Of a stretch of 64,000 nucleotides of DNA, positions 41,161 through 54,000 are shown piece by piece; the first letter of the stretch is position 1, and every line of letters starts with the position of its first letter. A program made the translations under genes and the position numbers. Source of the stretch: Paroedura picta (Eukaryota; Chordata; Lepidosauria; Squamata; Gekkonidae); the NCBI RefSeq assembly GCF_049243985.1, contig NC_135379.1:21040001-21104000 (forward strand), written 5' to 3'. The notes under the pieces were generated by a model, which saw only the letters and a list, made by a program, of their open reading frames with translations, did not search any database and was not told where the DNA came from.

Positions 41161-42033
41161 CCCCCCCTCCTTTATTTTTTGCATACATTTGAGAAAAATA
41201 TACGCATTTTCCAGGAAGGTCTAGTGCAGGGGGGGCCGAACTGTGGCTCTTCAGAGGTCTACGGACTACAATTCCCATGAGCCCCTACTTGCTGGACCTC
41301 TGAAGAGCTACAGTTTGGCCACTCCTGCACTACCTGTCTAGTGTTTCTGTATTGTTGGTTCAGTGTAAACACTCCAGCTCTTCAGAGAGGAAGATAAGCC
41401 TGTGATTGCGGCTTCCGGGCTCTCATTTCGAGGAGCAACATGTCTTTCACCATAGTCTGCTGATAAAAGTGCTTCACCGCCCAGCTGGAGTGGAGTCCCT
41501 TCCAAAAGTCAGCTGCAGTTTACTGGGCAGTGGTTTCAAAGTCCAGTTTAAGCTTTGCTATGTATCTTCTAATGCAGGGGTAGTCAACCTGTGGTCCTCC
41601 AGATGTCCATGGACCACAATTCACAATTTTACTGAGGCCCGGGGGGGGGTAGTCTCTTGCCAAGGGACGTTGCCGTCTGAGCCCCTACTCCACTTGCTTT
41701 CCCGCTGGCGCCCCTGACTTCCCAGTTTGGTGTAGTGGTTAGGAGTGCGGACTTCTAATCTGGTATGCCAGGTTAAATTCTGCGCTCCCCCACATGCAGC
41801 CAGCTGGGTGACCTTGGGCTCGCCACGGCACTGATAAAACTGTTCTGACCGGGCAGTGATATCAGGGCTCTCTCAGCCTCTCTGTTGTGGGGAGAGGAAT
41901 GGGAATGCGACTGTAAGCCACTTTGAGCCTCCTTCGGGTAGGGAAAAGCGGCATATAAGAACCAACTCTTCTTCTTCTTCTTCTTCTTCTTCTTCTTCTT
42001 CTTCTTCTTCTTCTTCTTCTTCTTCTTCTTCTT

Positions 42034-42065
<32 letters not shown>

Positions 42066-45000
42066 CACTCACTGGGGGGCGCTGCCAGCAGCAGCTGTGG
42101 AGTGCCACGCGGAGGGGAAGCCCCAGCCATGGTGGCTGCTGGAGAGCACCAAAGGTTAACTGGTGGCAGAGTGGCAGGGCAGCCCTCGAGGCAGCAGCGG
42201 ATCGGTGCCGGTCCCTAGACCAGGGGTTGGGGACCACTGATGTAGATGACATGTAATTGAAGTGCTATAGTTTAGGCGCCAGAGAAGAGCAAAGCCTCTT
42301 TGTGGAAGCAACCAAAGGTGGTGAATGAAAGATTTAGTGCTGGCTGAGGCTGTAGCTAGGATGATAAACTATTTAAATGAAACACTTCCCCAATAAATGC
42401 CTAGCAGAGAAACTGCATCACCCCAATTACCGAGCACGATGTGTGCTTTTCTGATGTTGCTGTCATTTAAAAAGTACAAGGACAGTACATTATTTAATCA
42501 GCATTAATGAATATGATAAGCATCCCGCTCTCCCATTACTGTCATTCTGTCATAAGATTAGGAAATAGTATTTAACTTGGTAACGTGTTTCTCTAGGATG
42601 GAATTCTGAATTCAGCAGCATTTGTTACAGTGAAAGGAAACAGGTGCATATCTTCCTGCTCTATGCATAAGCATCAACATTGCTTAGAGCCCTGCTGCCT
42701 GGGAACATTTCATCAGGATAGCAATACAATATTGCTAATTATGATCCTACAGGTTGTATGGATTTTTCGTATTATCCAGTGTCATATCCGCTCTCCTGCC
42801 AGAGCCAGGAGAGTTGAGTTAGAACCTTATTGAGCTCTCCCCCTCCCCCCTTTTCTTCTTTCAACCCTTCCCGGCCTTTTGGCCAAGCTTTATGGTTCAG
42901 GGAGGCTCTTCCTCCCCCACTGCGAGAACTCTGAGAATTCTCCCTTATCACACAGCTTGTCCTTGGTTTGTTTGTGGGGTGCTGGAAATTTACTCCCTGT
43001 TTCAGTCAATGCATCCCCTGCACCCACCATTGTTGTGTGCCGCATCACCTTATGGATCCTTTCAATAAAGACTAGCTTCTTTGCACCACCTGTATCTGGA
43101 GCTCTTCTATTCAAGGGGGTCGCTTCTGGTCGAGCAGTTCAGCCACGGTTCGTGACATCCGGTTCCTGGAAGGCTTTGATCCCAATTCCTGCACAGTTCA
43201 AAGGATTCATGTTGCATATACCCAGTGGGACAAATAATGCCCTCCAAGAGCATATTGCATGCCACATCACACATGGCTTCTGGAATCCTCCAGATTAATT
43301 GTGCTGTGGCATGAAGGGCTGGTGTCCAAAAGGCTGATAGAAAGCATGAATCAGTGACTCTGTGAGTTGAAACAGAAGACTTGCTCTGAGGCTTGGAACC
43401 ATCATAGCTATTGGTGCTGTCATAGAAAGAAATAAAGGTGAGTAACAATGTCACCTGTGATAACCTAGACAAAGTTTCTGGATTGGCTGGGTTTAATGTA
43501 ATGACAGTAAATCTCTTCTTTCCTTCTTTGGTAACCTCGACCAGGGCCAGGGCCTTTTCGGTCCTGGCCCCTACCTGGTGGAACGAGCTCCCGGGTGAGC
43601 TGCGGGCCCTGCAGGATTTACCAGCTTTCCGCAGGGCCTGCAAGACGGAGCTCTTCCGCCGGGTTTTTGGTTGAGGCCGGGGTCAGCGAATGAGTGCCAA
43701 CATTCCCCCCCCCCCCAGACCTAGCATCTCCTCCCCACCCTCCCTGCCGCTCTGATAGCAGGGGTGGGAATAATAAGTTCCGCCATGTTGGGATTGTTTT
43801 AAAGTCTTTTAATGGGTATTTTAATGGGGATAGGACTGCTGTGACCCACCACGAGCCTACGGGGAGTGGCGGGATATAAACAACAACAACAACAACAACA
43901 ACCTGGGAGACGAGGTTCAAATTCTCACTCTGCCATGAAAGTTTGCTGGGTATCTCTGGACTACTTACTCTCTCAGATCCTAACCTGTATTACAGGGTGA
44001 TTGTGATGATGAAATGGATATTGGAGATAAATGCAGGGTATAAATAACTTCTGCTTGCTCTTCTGACAGCTCTAACTGTACACGAAGGCTATGTTCCAAA
44101 TATTTCAAATGGTCTTTCCCCATGGAAAGTATATGGCTATAAGTGCCTTTGTATATGGTTATAAATGTCAAAGCAGATAAGGAGGAAGTAGATAATGTAC
44201 CTGTGGTTGTATTTCATGCTTGGTTTTAAAGTATGAATTTTAATATGGATTTTATTATTGGTAGATTATATTTTGAGTGTTTTATTGCTGGATTGAATGC
44301 ATCTGGAAAAGAAGAATATATAAGGTACTGTTGGTCTGTCAGTCACCATTATTCTGGAATCTTTTACTTCTGGAATTTGTCTGCAAACATTGATGACAAG
44401 AATTTACTCTTTTGTATTTATAACGGTATCCTGGAAACCTTGGATTAACTTGGTTTCCATGCAACCCTTTTTATTTTTAGTTACTAAGACTTTAAGAATA
44501 CTTTCCTGGTAGTAAGCCCCATTGAATAAAACAAGGCTTACTGCTGAGTAGACCTGCTTAGGCATGCTCCCTAAGTAACCAGGCAGGTAATAGCTTTACT
44601 AAAATCAGACTTGATTAGACAATCCACATATTTTTACCTCACTAGAGAACTGTAGGTAACATATTCGTAATTACTATTAGGGGTGTAATAATATAAGAAC
44701 TTGTGCCAAGTGAAGGTCACGTAACAGATGCTTGAACTTCAGATAACCCTTAATGCTAAACTTTCTCTTGCCATGAAAAATACTTTTTTTGGCTTGTTTC
44801 TTAGTACTTTCCTTTAGACAGCACAGGAGATTCATTAGCTATTGAGTGAAACTTTTGTCTTGTCTCTTATATTCTTAAGGTTATATGAGGATTTTGAGCA
44901 GAAAGTTTATAAGTAGTGGAAGGTTATAAAAAAGCTGATTTGATCCCTTCTTATGACTATCAGAGAACATTATGCTCAGTGAATACCAACTTGTTGGTGA

Positions 45001-48000
45001 TTCTTGGCCCCAAAGATGTCTACCTGGCCTGACTCTGGCCTGATGGAATGAGCTGCCAGCTGATACTGGGCCCTGACAGAACTATCAAAGTTCTGCCAGG
45101 CCTATGGTTAAGGTCATGGTAACCTAAGTGGCCCTCCAGTCTCTCTTTCCCATGTTTCTCTCCCCTTTCCCTTCTTCTGTGGGGGCATATATTGGTGGGT
45201 TGGAGTGATGCTGCTGGTGGGAACAGAAGGTTTGCATTGGATTTTATTATGTTTTGGGGCCGGTCTAATCTCCTACCTCCTTGGGGACCTAAAAATGCAC
45301 GTTTCTGGCAGGTGCTCATCCAATCTTCTCCTCCAAACTCCCAATGTAGGAGACTCCATCACCCTCTAAGGCAGTATATTCCCTCTGCTAACAGCCCTCA
45401 CCATCAGAAACTGCTTACTAATATTTGAATGGAACCTATTTTCCTGTAATTTGAACCCATTGTTCCTAGTCTTTGCCTCTAAAGCCACTAGCCCTCTCTT
45501 GAACATGTCTACCTTTTACACTTAAGTAATTTTCTTAAGTTATCATTAAAGCCAAACTCAATGAATATCATAACTCAAATAATGCTGTATTTATTGGATT
45601 CCAAAAGGCAATTACGCATCTCATTGATTCAAAATCTCATCTTTCCTTAGCTTCTTTTGCCTTATACAAGTGCTCAAGTGATATTTCCAGGTATGAACGG
45701 CACTTGAACAATTATTTAATTAGATTTCCCCAAACATGCAAGAGCACTTCTGTAATCAAAATTTTGTATGCCAGGTCACTGCTGAAAATAAATTTAGGGT
45801 TTGATTCACTGGCATAAATATGCTGTACAGTTAATAGTCTCTAATTATAGATAATAGGCAGTACTTCTGGTAAAAAAAGATGTTCTAGTCTTTAAAATTC
45901 TTAATTCAGTTGCAGTCTAAAAACTGACCTTTCTCATCAGTGACTGGCTTCTTCAGGACTCTTCAGATGATTGCCCTTTTTATATAACACAATGGAGATT
46001 GAATTAAGATTTTTACTTTTCTTTTCTCCCTTAAAGGCACCTAAAGCAGCTTACAATACCATCCTCAGCCTCCTTTTTATCCTGCCAATAATAATCCTGT
46101 GAAGTATGCTCAGAGAGAATTCAGTGAACTGAATTCAAACTTGAGTCTTCCAGATCTTAGAATGCTGTAACCATTTTGTCATGCTGACATTCTGTTGGTT
46201 CTCCAGATAGAAGCATACTTGCCCTCAGAGTATCTTTCAAAGTCTGTTCCTTATAGCAAATAGCTTCATGACATGTTTATATAGATGCTCATGTATGCCT
46301 GGGGGAGGCAGGTGTAGCTCCATGAAAGATGGATCTGCTTGTTTCTCCGCAATGTTGGCCGATGCCCTTGGGTGCAATGTAGAGATGTTCACAGAGTATC
46401 TCTAGAAATTAGATATGGTATGGTAGTTCTGCAAGATGCCTGATCCTGAAATACAATAGTAAATAAAACAATTTTCAGAATGTGGCAATTTTTCATTGCA
46501 CCCTGTATACTACATGAAAAGTGAAGTGAGTCTTCTATTTTTAAAAACAGCTTCTAGCTTGCCTCATCAGAGGTTGGCCCTTAACAGTCTGCTCTAAGTA
46601 TGCTACCCAAACCCCAAGCAAATACAAAACATGATTCATAGGTTACATTATATATATTATATATATTGAAGTGCAAGCACACTGCAGTTCTAATAGAATG
46701 TGTTTCCTAGACCGGATGGACAAAGCTAAAGCTTTGAAGGGTTTTGATACATTTAACAGTCCTCCATGTCAATTTTGATCTTAGTGGATACTTCTACTTG
46801 TTACCATCAAGTAAGACTCCAGTTGTTAGCATGCAGGCTCATTCGTAGAACACCCATAGTTTGGGTGTGAGGGATAAGTTCATTTATATATTTTCAGTGA
46901 ACACCTGCAATGGGTGCATAATGTGTTCTGATTCTTTGGTAAACATTCATCAAAGACAATAACAGTGCAGTTCTACAGAATTACTCCAGTGTAAACCTGC
47001 TCATTCCATTGATCTTAGACTCAAGTAATTTTGCATTGAATTGCATTGTAAGAATTTTATTTTAGAATGTGGCGTTGGAGGGACAAACAAAAGGGTATTG
47101 ATTGATTCCACTTGATCACTGATTATACATTGTCTGGAATGCCCGTGATGGCAGCAACAGGGCTTCGGGGAAAATCACTGATTATGCATGACGTCGTCGC
47201 CATCTGAGGCCTGGCCCAACCCAGGCCCTCGGAAGACCCGCGTTAAGAAAACGTGGATACTTCCGTGGGCCCTGCGGGCACAGGCAAGGTCTAGGTCGAG
47301 CAAGGGCTAGCCCTGTGTATAATTGGAGGAGCCAGGCTTTCGGGCCCAGCTCCTCCCCCTACCTACGGCATCCCTGCAGGGATGCCTCTTGCTTCTGCCA
47401 GCTCCTGCCAGATTTTCCGTAACTCCAACTCAAAACAGATTTTTCAAGACCACTGTTACCTTTCCCATGCTAAAGTGATGCTGAAACTCATTCACAGTCA
47501 TACTAGATAGGTAGGTAGGAAAAGGTGGTATGGGAAAAAGCAGTTGTCTCATACTTCAGAGAGTTTGGTGAATCCTGGATGTTGAGGAATCGAATACAAA
47601 TCCCTTGTGAACTTGCAGATGTATCCCAATTGCTATCAAATGCATATTGTCATGATTAGCTGGCAGTAGAAGTTTCCCAGGTGCCTCTAGAAAAGTCTTT
47701 CAGAATGCAGAGATCAGCTCCCATGAAGAACAATTATTTTGTTTTCCTATAGACCTTTCTGTCATCGTTTCCCAAATCAGGAAGAAAGAAAACTCAGAAT
47801 TTTTAAAAAACTTGCACATCCTGTTTGTGATGAGAGGCCTAATCCTCAATCAGTTTAAAGTGTTTATTTTATTTTAGGTCCATTGAAGATAAAGAAGACT
47901 GAACTAGCTTATACATTTCTTTGAATTAAAGACCCAACTGCATTATCAGATCAGCCTGAGTATTTATAAACCCATGAAACTGCCTTTCACTTTTCCTTAT

Positions 48001-51000
48001 TCCAAATACAGATAATTGACAAAGAAATAAACCCATTTGTGGACAAATGGGAAGAAGAGGGCCAATTTCCAGCACACCAAGTGTTTAAAACTCTGGGGAA
48101 GGCTGGGTTCCTGGGAGTGAACAAACCAATAGGTAAGGCAAGAGAATGCTTAGTCTTTCCTTGGAAAGTAATGTCTGTCTACTTAGCATTGGGTTTGGAG
48201 ACTCAGCATTTCAATTAATCTATTGGAAGCTTTTGAAATGGGGAAGGGGCAAATAGAAATATGATCTCACCAGGTTCTGTCACTTTTTTTCCATCACCGG
48301 AAAAAATAATTTTGTCTACGGCATTATTGCTAGCATATTTTTAAATTTCCAGACATGCAGGAACAATGCTTACATGTCCTTCGAATGAAGGGCATGACCC
48401 TTCTGGATTTCTACAGAAGCAAGTGTTTAGGGGCATAATGATGGATGCATCAACATGATATGTCATGGGTTAGCTTGGATTATAGAATTAAATTAATAGC
48501 TGGCTCAGTCCCGCAAAGCTGAGAATGTTTTTATAAGGATCTAACAGGGTAGTGTGAAGCCAGTATGGGATCTTGTCTTTTGCTCGCAAATCAGGAATAA
48601 GGCTTCTGCTCTTAGGTTCATATAGCAGAGACAGATGGACTGTCAAGGGTTAATGCTTCACAGAGTCTGAGAATCTTTGAGTGACGAGCTGTTCAAATGG
48701 AATTGTGTAGAGAGCGTCAGTTAAGGAATGACAGTTGGGAACTGACAGTTGATGAAGAGACAATTTAGCACTGACTGAGAATTGGGAAGGAGGCTAAAAG
48801 AAGGGTGGGAGTTTCACAGAAGATTCTCAGCTAAGATGAAAAAGGGATAGAGTTTCTAGTTTAAGAGAAGTAATCCCTGTCCAATGAAATAGGAGATACC
48901 TCTTAAGAGAGGAATGATTCCTTGGTCAGTATATAGAGAAGGATCTTAGCAACTTGCTTGGGTGTTCCTGTTTTCAAAACCTTAAGAGTCAGTGAAATTG
49001 AGGAACTTATACTTGTTTTTGATTCTTGACTACTTGAGAGTTTAAACAGACACTGAAAAGAAAGGCACAATGTTTCAAAGACCTTGCAGAAAAGTAGAAA
49101 GGCCCACTTGTTGGCAACAAAATATCTTGAATATAGTGTGATTACAAAGTTACCTCAGTAATTATCATCTGTTCGCTTCATACATTGTACCCTTGAATCC
49201 ACCTGACCTTTTCCTCTCCAAGTTAAATTAAATATTTTATTTTTTAAATTTCAAAAGCACTTGTGTGCCATTACAGAATTATAAGATTTTGTTTTCCCCT
49301 CAAGTCCCTGTTTAGAACAGCATTGAAATATATAATAAAGTGACAGGGTGGGACAAACATAGATCAACAAAAGAAGAAAATAGATATAGGGGTTGCTCAG
49401 CAAGTAGGAAAAAAGAAACAAAGGGAAAATACTGTGTGTGAGGGATAGAAGAGAACAAAATCGGCATAGGCGTGTTCAAATCAGCATCAGTTTATCACCA
49501 AGAAGATACAGGGATGGGAGCAACTGGTTTCAAGACAAGGGAGCTCATGCAGTCTACTAGCAGACAAGACTAAGGAGCATGGGCTCCATCCCATGAAACT
49601 ATACCAGTGCACATATTGGAGGGCAGATAAATCCATACAATAAATATACCACAAGTAGAAGGTTCTGAGCATTGATGGTCCAGGCTAGCTTGATCTCATC
49701 AGGTCTCAGAAGCTAAGCATGGTTAGCCCTGGTTAGTATTAGTACGGGAGACTTCCAAGGAGTTCCATGGTTGCTACACAAAGGCAGGTAGTGGCAAACC
49801 ACTTCTAAATGTCTCTTGCTTTGAAAACTCCATGGGATAGTCCTTAGTGGGTGGCAACTTGATGGCACTTTCCACCACCAGATGGCTCAGAAGTAGGCAG
49901 AGAGAGATGACAACTAGGGGTTATATGAGGAGCAACATTTCAATGTGCCACCTTAAATTCTGTTTCTGATCTCAGAAAGACAGCTAACTTTAGTAAAGGA
50001 CTCTCCTCTAGAGTAAGCTAGGTAAATCTGGATTTGAACAGGAGAGAAGAGCATTTATCTTTAATCTATAATGAAACGCCTGGGGATCATAGTGGAGAGT
50101 GAATGGAGGAATTTTAGGACAGACATTTTGTCTTTAGAATAGGCTATATATGTGTGTGTGTGTGTGTGATAAAAATAATATATTTATTTAAAAATAAAAA
50201 ATGATCTCTTGCTCCTCCGAGGCACCCTGCTATATTTGCATTTGTAGTGATTAAAATACTTGATACATACAGCCCACTTTGAAACTAATGCTTGGCACTG
50301 AAAGATGGACTCACACAGAATGAATGCCATGCTACTTTAGCTAAACTAGTTAAATCCATTCTATGCAGCATCACTGCAATTGGTACCTTTTGAAATGTAA
50401 GATTCGTAGTAGTGCTATAACTATAATCTCTCTGTAAAGTATGTGCCTCTGATAATATGAATTAAATTGAACTGTACTAAAAATTCAACTATCTGCTTAT
50501 TTCGTCAGTTCCTCTAGTATGGATTGCTGCTGCTTTAAACCACAGTTTGGGTTAAAACGTGCATATGGAGTAGACAGATAAGTTTACAATAGCACTTAAT
50601 TTGAACCCTGGTAATTCCAGATGTACAAAAGGGACTTTCTTTCTAGTAGGTAAGCTTTAAATTGCATCTGGAGCTAATTGTATGGGTCATGCTTAAAATT
50701 TTAGTTGACAGATGTGAGCACTAGGGTGTTTATGTTTAAGAGAAATGCATTTTCTCTACCAAATAACAGAGTAAAACGGAGCAAAAGCTTTGTAATAATG
50801 CAATGCTTATCTCTTTTAATGCCACCACTTTCTGAGTAGCTCAGTTTTTAACATAATTTCAATGTTAGCATCACAATGTGCTGCATATTTAAATTCCAGA
50901 AGATTAGGATTCTGTTGCTATTTTGCACCTTGGGTCACGTTTAGCTGCATAAGGAATGACATGTCACTGAGCCTAGGAGAATTTTAAGGTGAATGCTCTG

Positions 51001-54000
51001 AAAATATTTTCAGAATTTATTCAGCTGTGGCTACTTGCATGCTGCTCACATAAAAGTGTAGGGTTTTGTTGTTTTTTAATTATGGCATCTGTACGCTTTA
51101 CAGAGCAGACCTAAACTGAATCATATACTTCTAAGTCCATTAAAGTCAATGGGTTTAGAAAGATATAACTGTGTTTAGAATTTCACTGTTTGTCTCTCAT
51201 GCAGGCAGTGGACATTTGTATTTTTAAACGTGCCCCACCTTAGCATTTGTGGCTGTGATGGACTAGTTAGGCCACACCTTTTCCTGAGAGCAACCAATGA
51301 GAGCGGGTGGAATGTTGGAGAGTGCCAGTTGGAAAATAGCAGTTAAGAACAATGGTTGAGTGTTGGCAGTTAGGGGAGTTGAGAGGGAAAAGAATGTTTG
51401 GCTGAATAAGGAAAGCTGGTGAAAATGGGCTGAAATAGTCAAATTGCAATCAAAGGATTCCAGTTGTGGGAATAGGACCGCAACATTTCAAAGGAAATGA
51501 AATGTGACTTCTACCTTACTTTCTTCAGTTTTACATTAATACTGTAAATAAAAGTTTACTTGTTTTGATCAACCCTATGGGGTTGAAGGGGGAAAAAAAA
51601 CAGACACATGCAATTGAATATCTTGTTAGGATATGAATAAGTGGTAGCAGTGTGTGAATGGAACAGAGTTTGAGCACCAACACTAAAAACTCTGTGTGGG
51701 TGAGATTAAAGGGGGCTGGGCTTCCCTGTCTGTGGATGTCTCTGTTAGTGAGAGAGGACCTGAGAGAGTGGGGACCCAAAGCAGCTAAAATGGAGGAAGC
51801 ATGTTTCATTCTGATTTTTCAAGATGTAACTCAGTGTTTCTCCAGCTAGGGACCCTTGCAGATCTTGCAGTTCCACAAGTACTTTTATAGAAGTAGAAAG
51901 TAAACCCTTCTGATATTCATATGGCAAATGTGTATATAAATTAAGCTTCTTGGTGTTATACCAGTGGGAGTATCAGCTTTCCACTTGTGTTTAGAATTTG
52001 GATTAGTGTGCAGCACAATTTTCATTTAAAAGACAAAAAAAATTGAAGTATATACAGCCATGGCTCGGGACATGAGAATAAATCATATTTCCATGAAAAA
52101 AAGCTTAATCAGACAGTAATGTCACTGTTAGCTGTTGGTAGCCATTCATAATTAGTTCTTTGAAACATTTTAAAAGGATGTTTGACAAATCCAGTTAGTT
52201 CTGAGCAGTCACTTTATAAAATACACATGCCACATGACTGAAGTCCAAAGTCCATTCAGGCAGACAATGCTAGATATGAAAAGCTGATTATTTAAATTGA
52301 AGGATATAAAGAGAATATATATTTACTCATCTAGATCCAGTTATCCAGCCAGTACTTTTGAGTTAGGCTAACTGGAGAGAATGGAAAAGAGAGGCAAAAA
52401 CCAAAATACAAAGATATAAAGCACTTGTGCCAGATACGATACTCATTCCTGAAATTTTTTTACCCCTCATTAATGGATGATGATGGGCTACAGTCCTACA
52501 GACTGAGGTATCTTTGGCACGCCTCATCTTCTGCCGCCTTTGCTTATCTTTCCTGTCCCTTTCCTTTTCCTTGTATTTATTTGGATTGTAAGCTAGTGGA
52601 GTCTGAGGTCTGTATTTTTTTTTATTATACAGCTCCTTGTTTCTAAAATAATTTTGATAATTAAGATTCTGCTCATGAAGAGAGTTGAGTTTTAATACTT
52701 GCTTTTGTATGTATTTATATCGAATAAGACATAACCTGTATAGCCAAATATAATGCCTATATATGGTGTGTTGAATATTCCTGCTGAAAGTGGGAACTGC
52801 ACTCAAGAGTGAAGCAGCATTTAAGATAACAGAAAATCTTGATATATATCAAGAGGATATAAACACATTCCTGAATCTTTGAGAAAAATGATAAACATAG
52901 GAATACTCACGGACTGTGCCAGCTTGCATGAATTTTTGCAAGGCTTATTCTATGTATTTCAAATTTTATAAATCTGAAATCTATTTTATAAGTAATTAAT
53001 TGGAATTGATAGATTCATCTGAATTTATAATTCAGAGTAATTTGCTAAGAGCCACAACAGAAAACAGTCTTCCCCTCCCCATGAGTAATGCCCCGTTTGG
53101 ATCTTCTCTTTTTTTAGGGTGCCAGGAATGGTGTCTTTGGGGTGTCAATGTACCCACAAACATGACATTGAGGACCCCTGCTCTAAGTTAACGTCCCATT
53201 TTTTGAACTAACCTAACCTCCCCTAATTTGGTTAGTCGTGCATTAGTAGCTTGAAAGGGATGGGGGGACCTCTCACAGACTTATCCTATGCAAGTTTACT
53301 TATATATAAGCCCCAACGAAGTTGATGGGGCAGATTCTTAAATATGGTTGCATACTAGTGTTGCCAACTAGTAGAATTGGGATCGGGAGGGACTTCAGCA
53401 GGGCATAACACTATAGAGTTCACCCTCCAAGACAGCCATTTTTTACTAGGGACTGATCTCTGGCATCTGGAAATTAGTTGTAATTTCATGAGATCTCTAG
53501 CACCCCCAACCCCATCCTGAGGTTGGTAATGCTAGTACATAAGTTTGAAGCTCTAGTTGCATTGGGAACTATTCATATCATGTGAACATCTAATTTCAAG
53601 GCTACATTCAATGAAACATTGTTTATATTTCAGTGAAACTGTTGCTTAAACAATTTATTTTGTTTATTAAAAACATGCACACTGTTTCATTGCAGAAAAG
53701 GGACTTTATTGTTGGACTAGAACAGGCTTTCTCAATGGAGGCTTTGCGATACCATGGAGTTTCTTAATGGCCCTGGCAGGGTTTTGCTGATTGGGTGGGA
53801 GTTAAATAATTTTATTTATTTATTTATTTTTAAATCATTGGGTGATATAACTATATTGTCATATCCTGTCTCCCGGTCTGCCCTGGAGGGCTGGTCTCTG
53901 TTGAACTGTCAAGAACCGTGGGTCTCCTGAAGGAAGCCACCACCCTCAGATGAGAAAACCAAAAATGAAGCCCCACAAAACCAAAATCATTCAAACAACA

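Larger units (their letters stand above)
41574..42239. mobile_element. Chimeric hAT-type block with nested SINE and CTT repeat
   Basis: The left 50 bases are the end of the CAGGGGTAGTCAACC MITE. They switch at about 41,623 into the interior of the 12,923-type hAT element (CACAATTTTACTGAGGCCC), which ends at its right terminus GGTTGGGGACCACTG. A tRNA-derived SINE and its CTT tail are nested inside. Flanking 8-mers do not match. Confidence 0.75.
41030..48011 (+). other. Acyl-CoA dehydrogenase intron 1
   Basis: About 7 kb. It holds MITEs, a chimeric hAT/SINE block with a long CTT repeat, a solo LTR, L2-type tails, a Sauria SINE, a CR1 fragment and a GC-rich unclassified segment. No other gene was recognised. 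Confidence 0.8.

Noticed and set aside
41773-42252. Frames with long poly-Lys, poly-Arg or poly-Ser runs
   Set aside because: They are produced by the CTT microsatellite in three frames.
48640-49030. Possible LTR-like segment, and another at 51,230-51,480
   Set aside because: No matching terminal motifs, polyadenylation signal pair or flanking duplication could be defined.
52363-52806. 147-codon minus-strand frame rich in Lys and Arg
   Set aside because: AT-rich low-complexity translation with no family motif, splice evidence or paralogue in the window.
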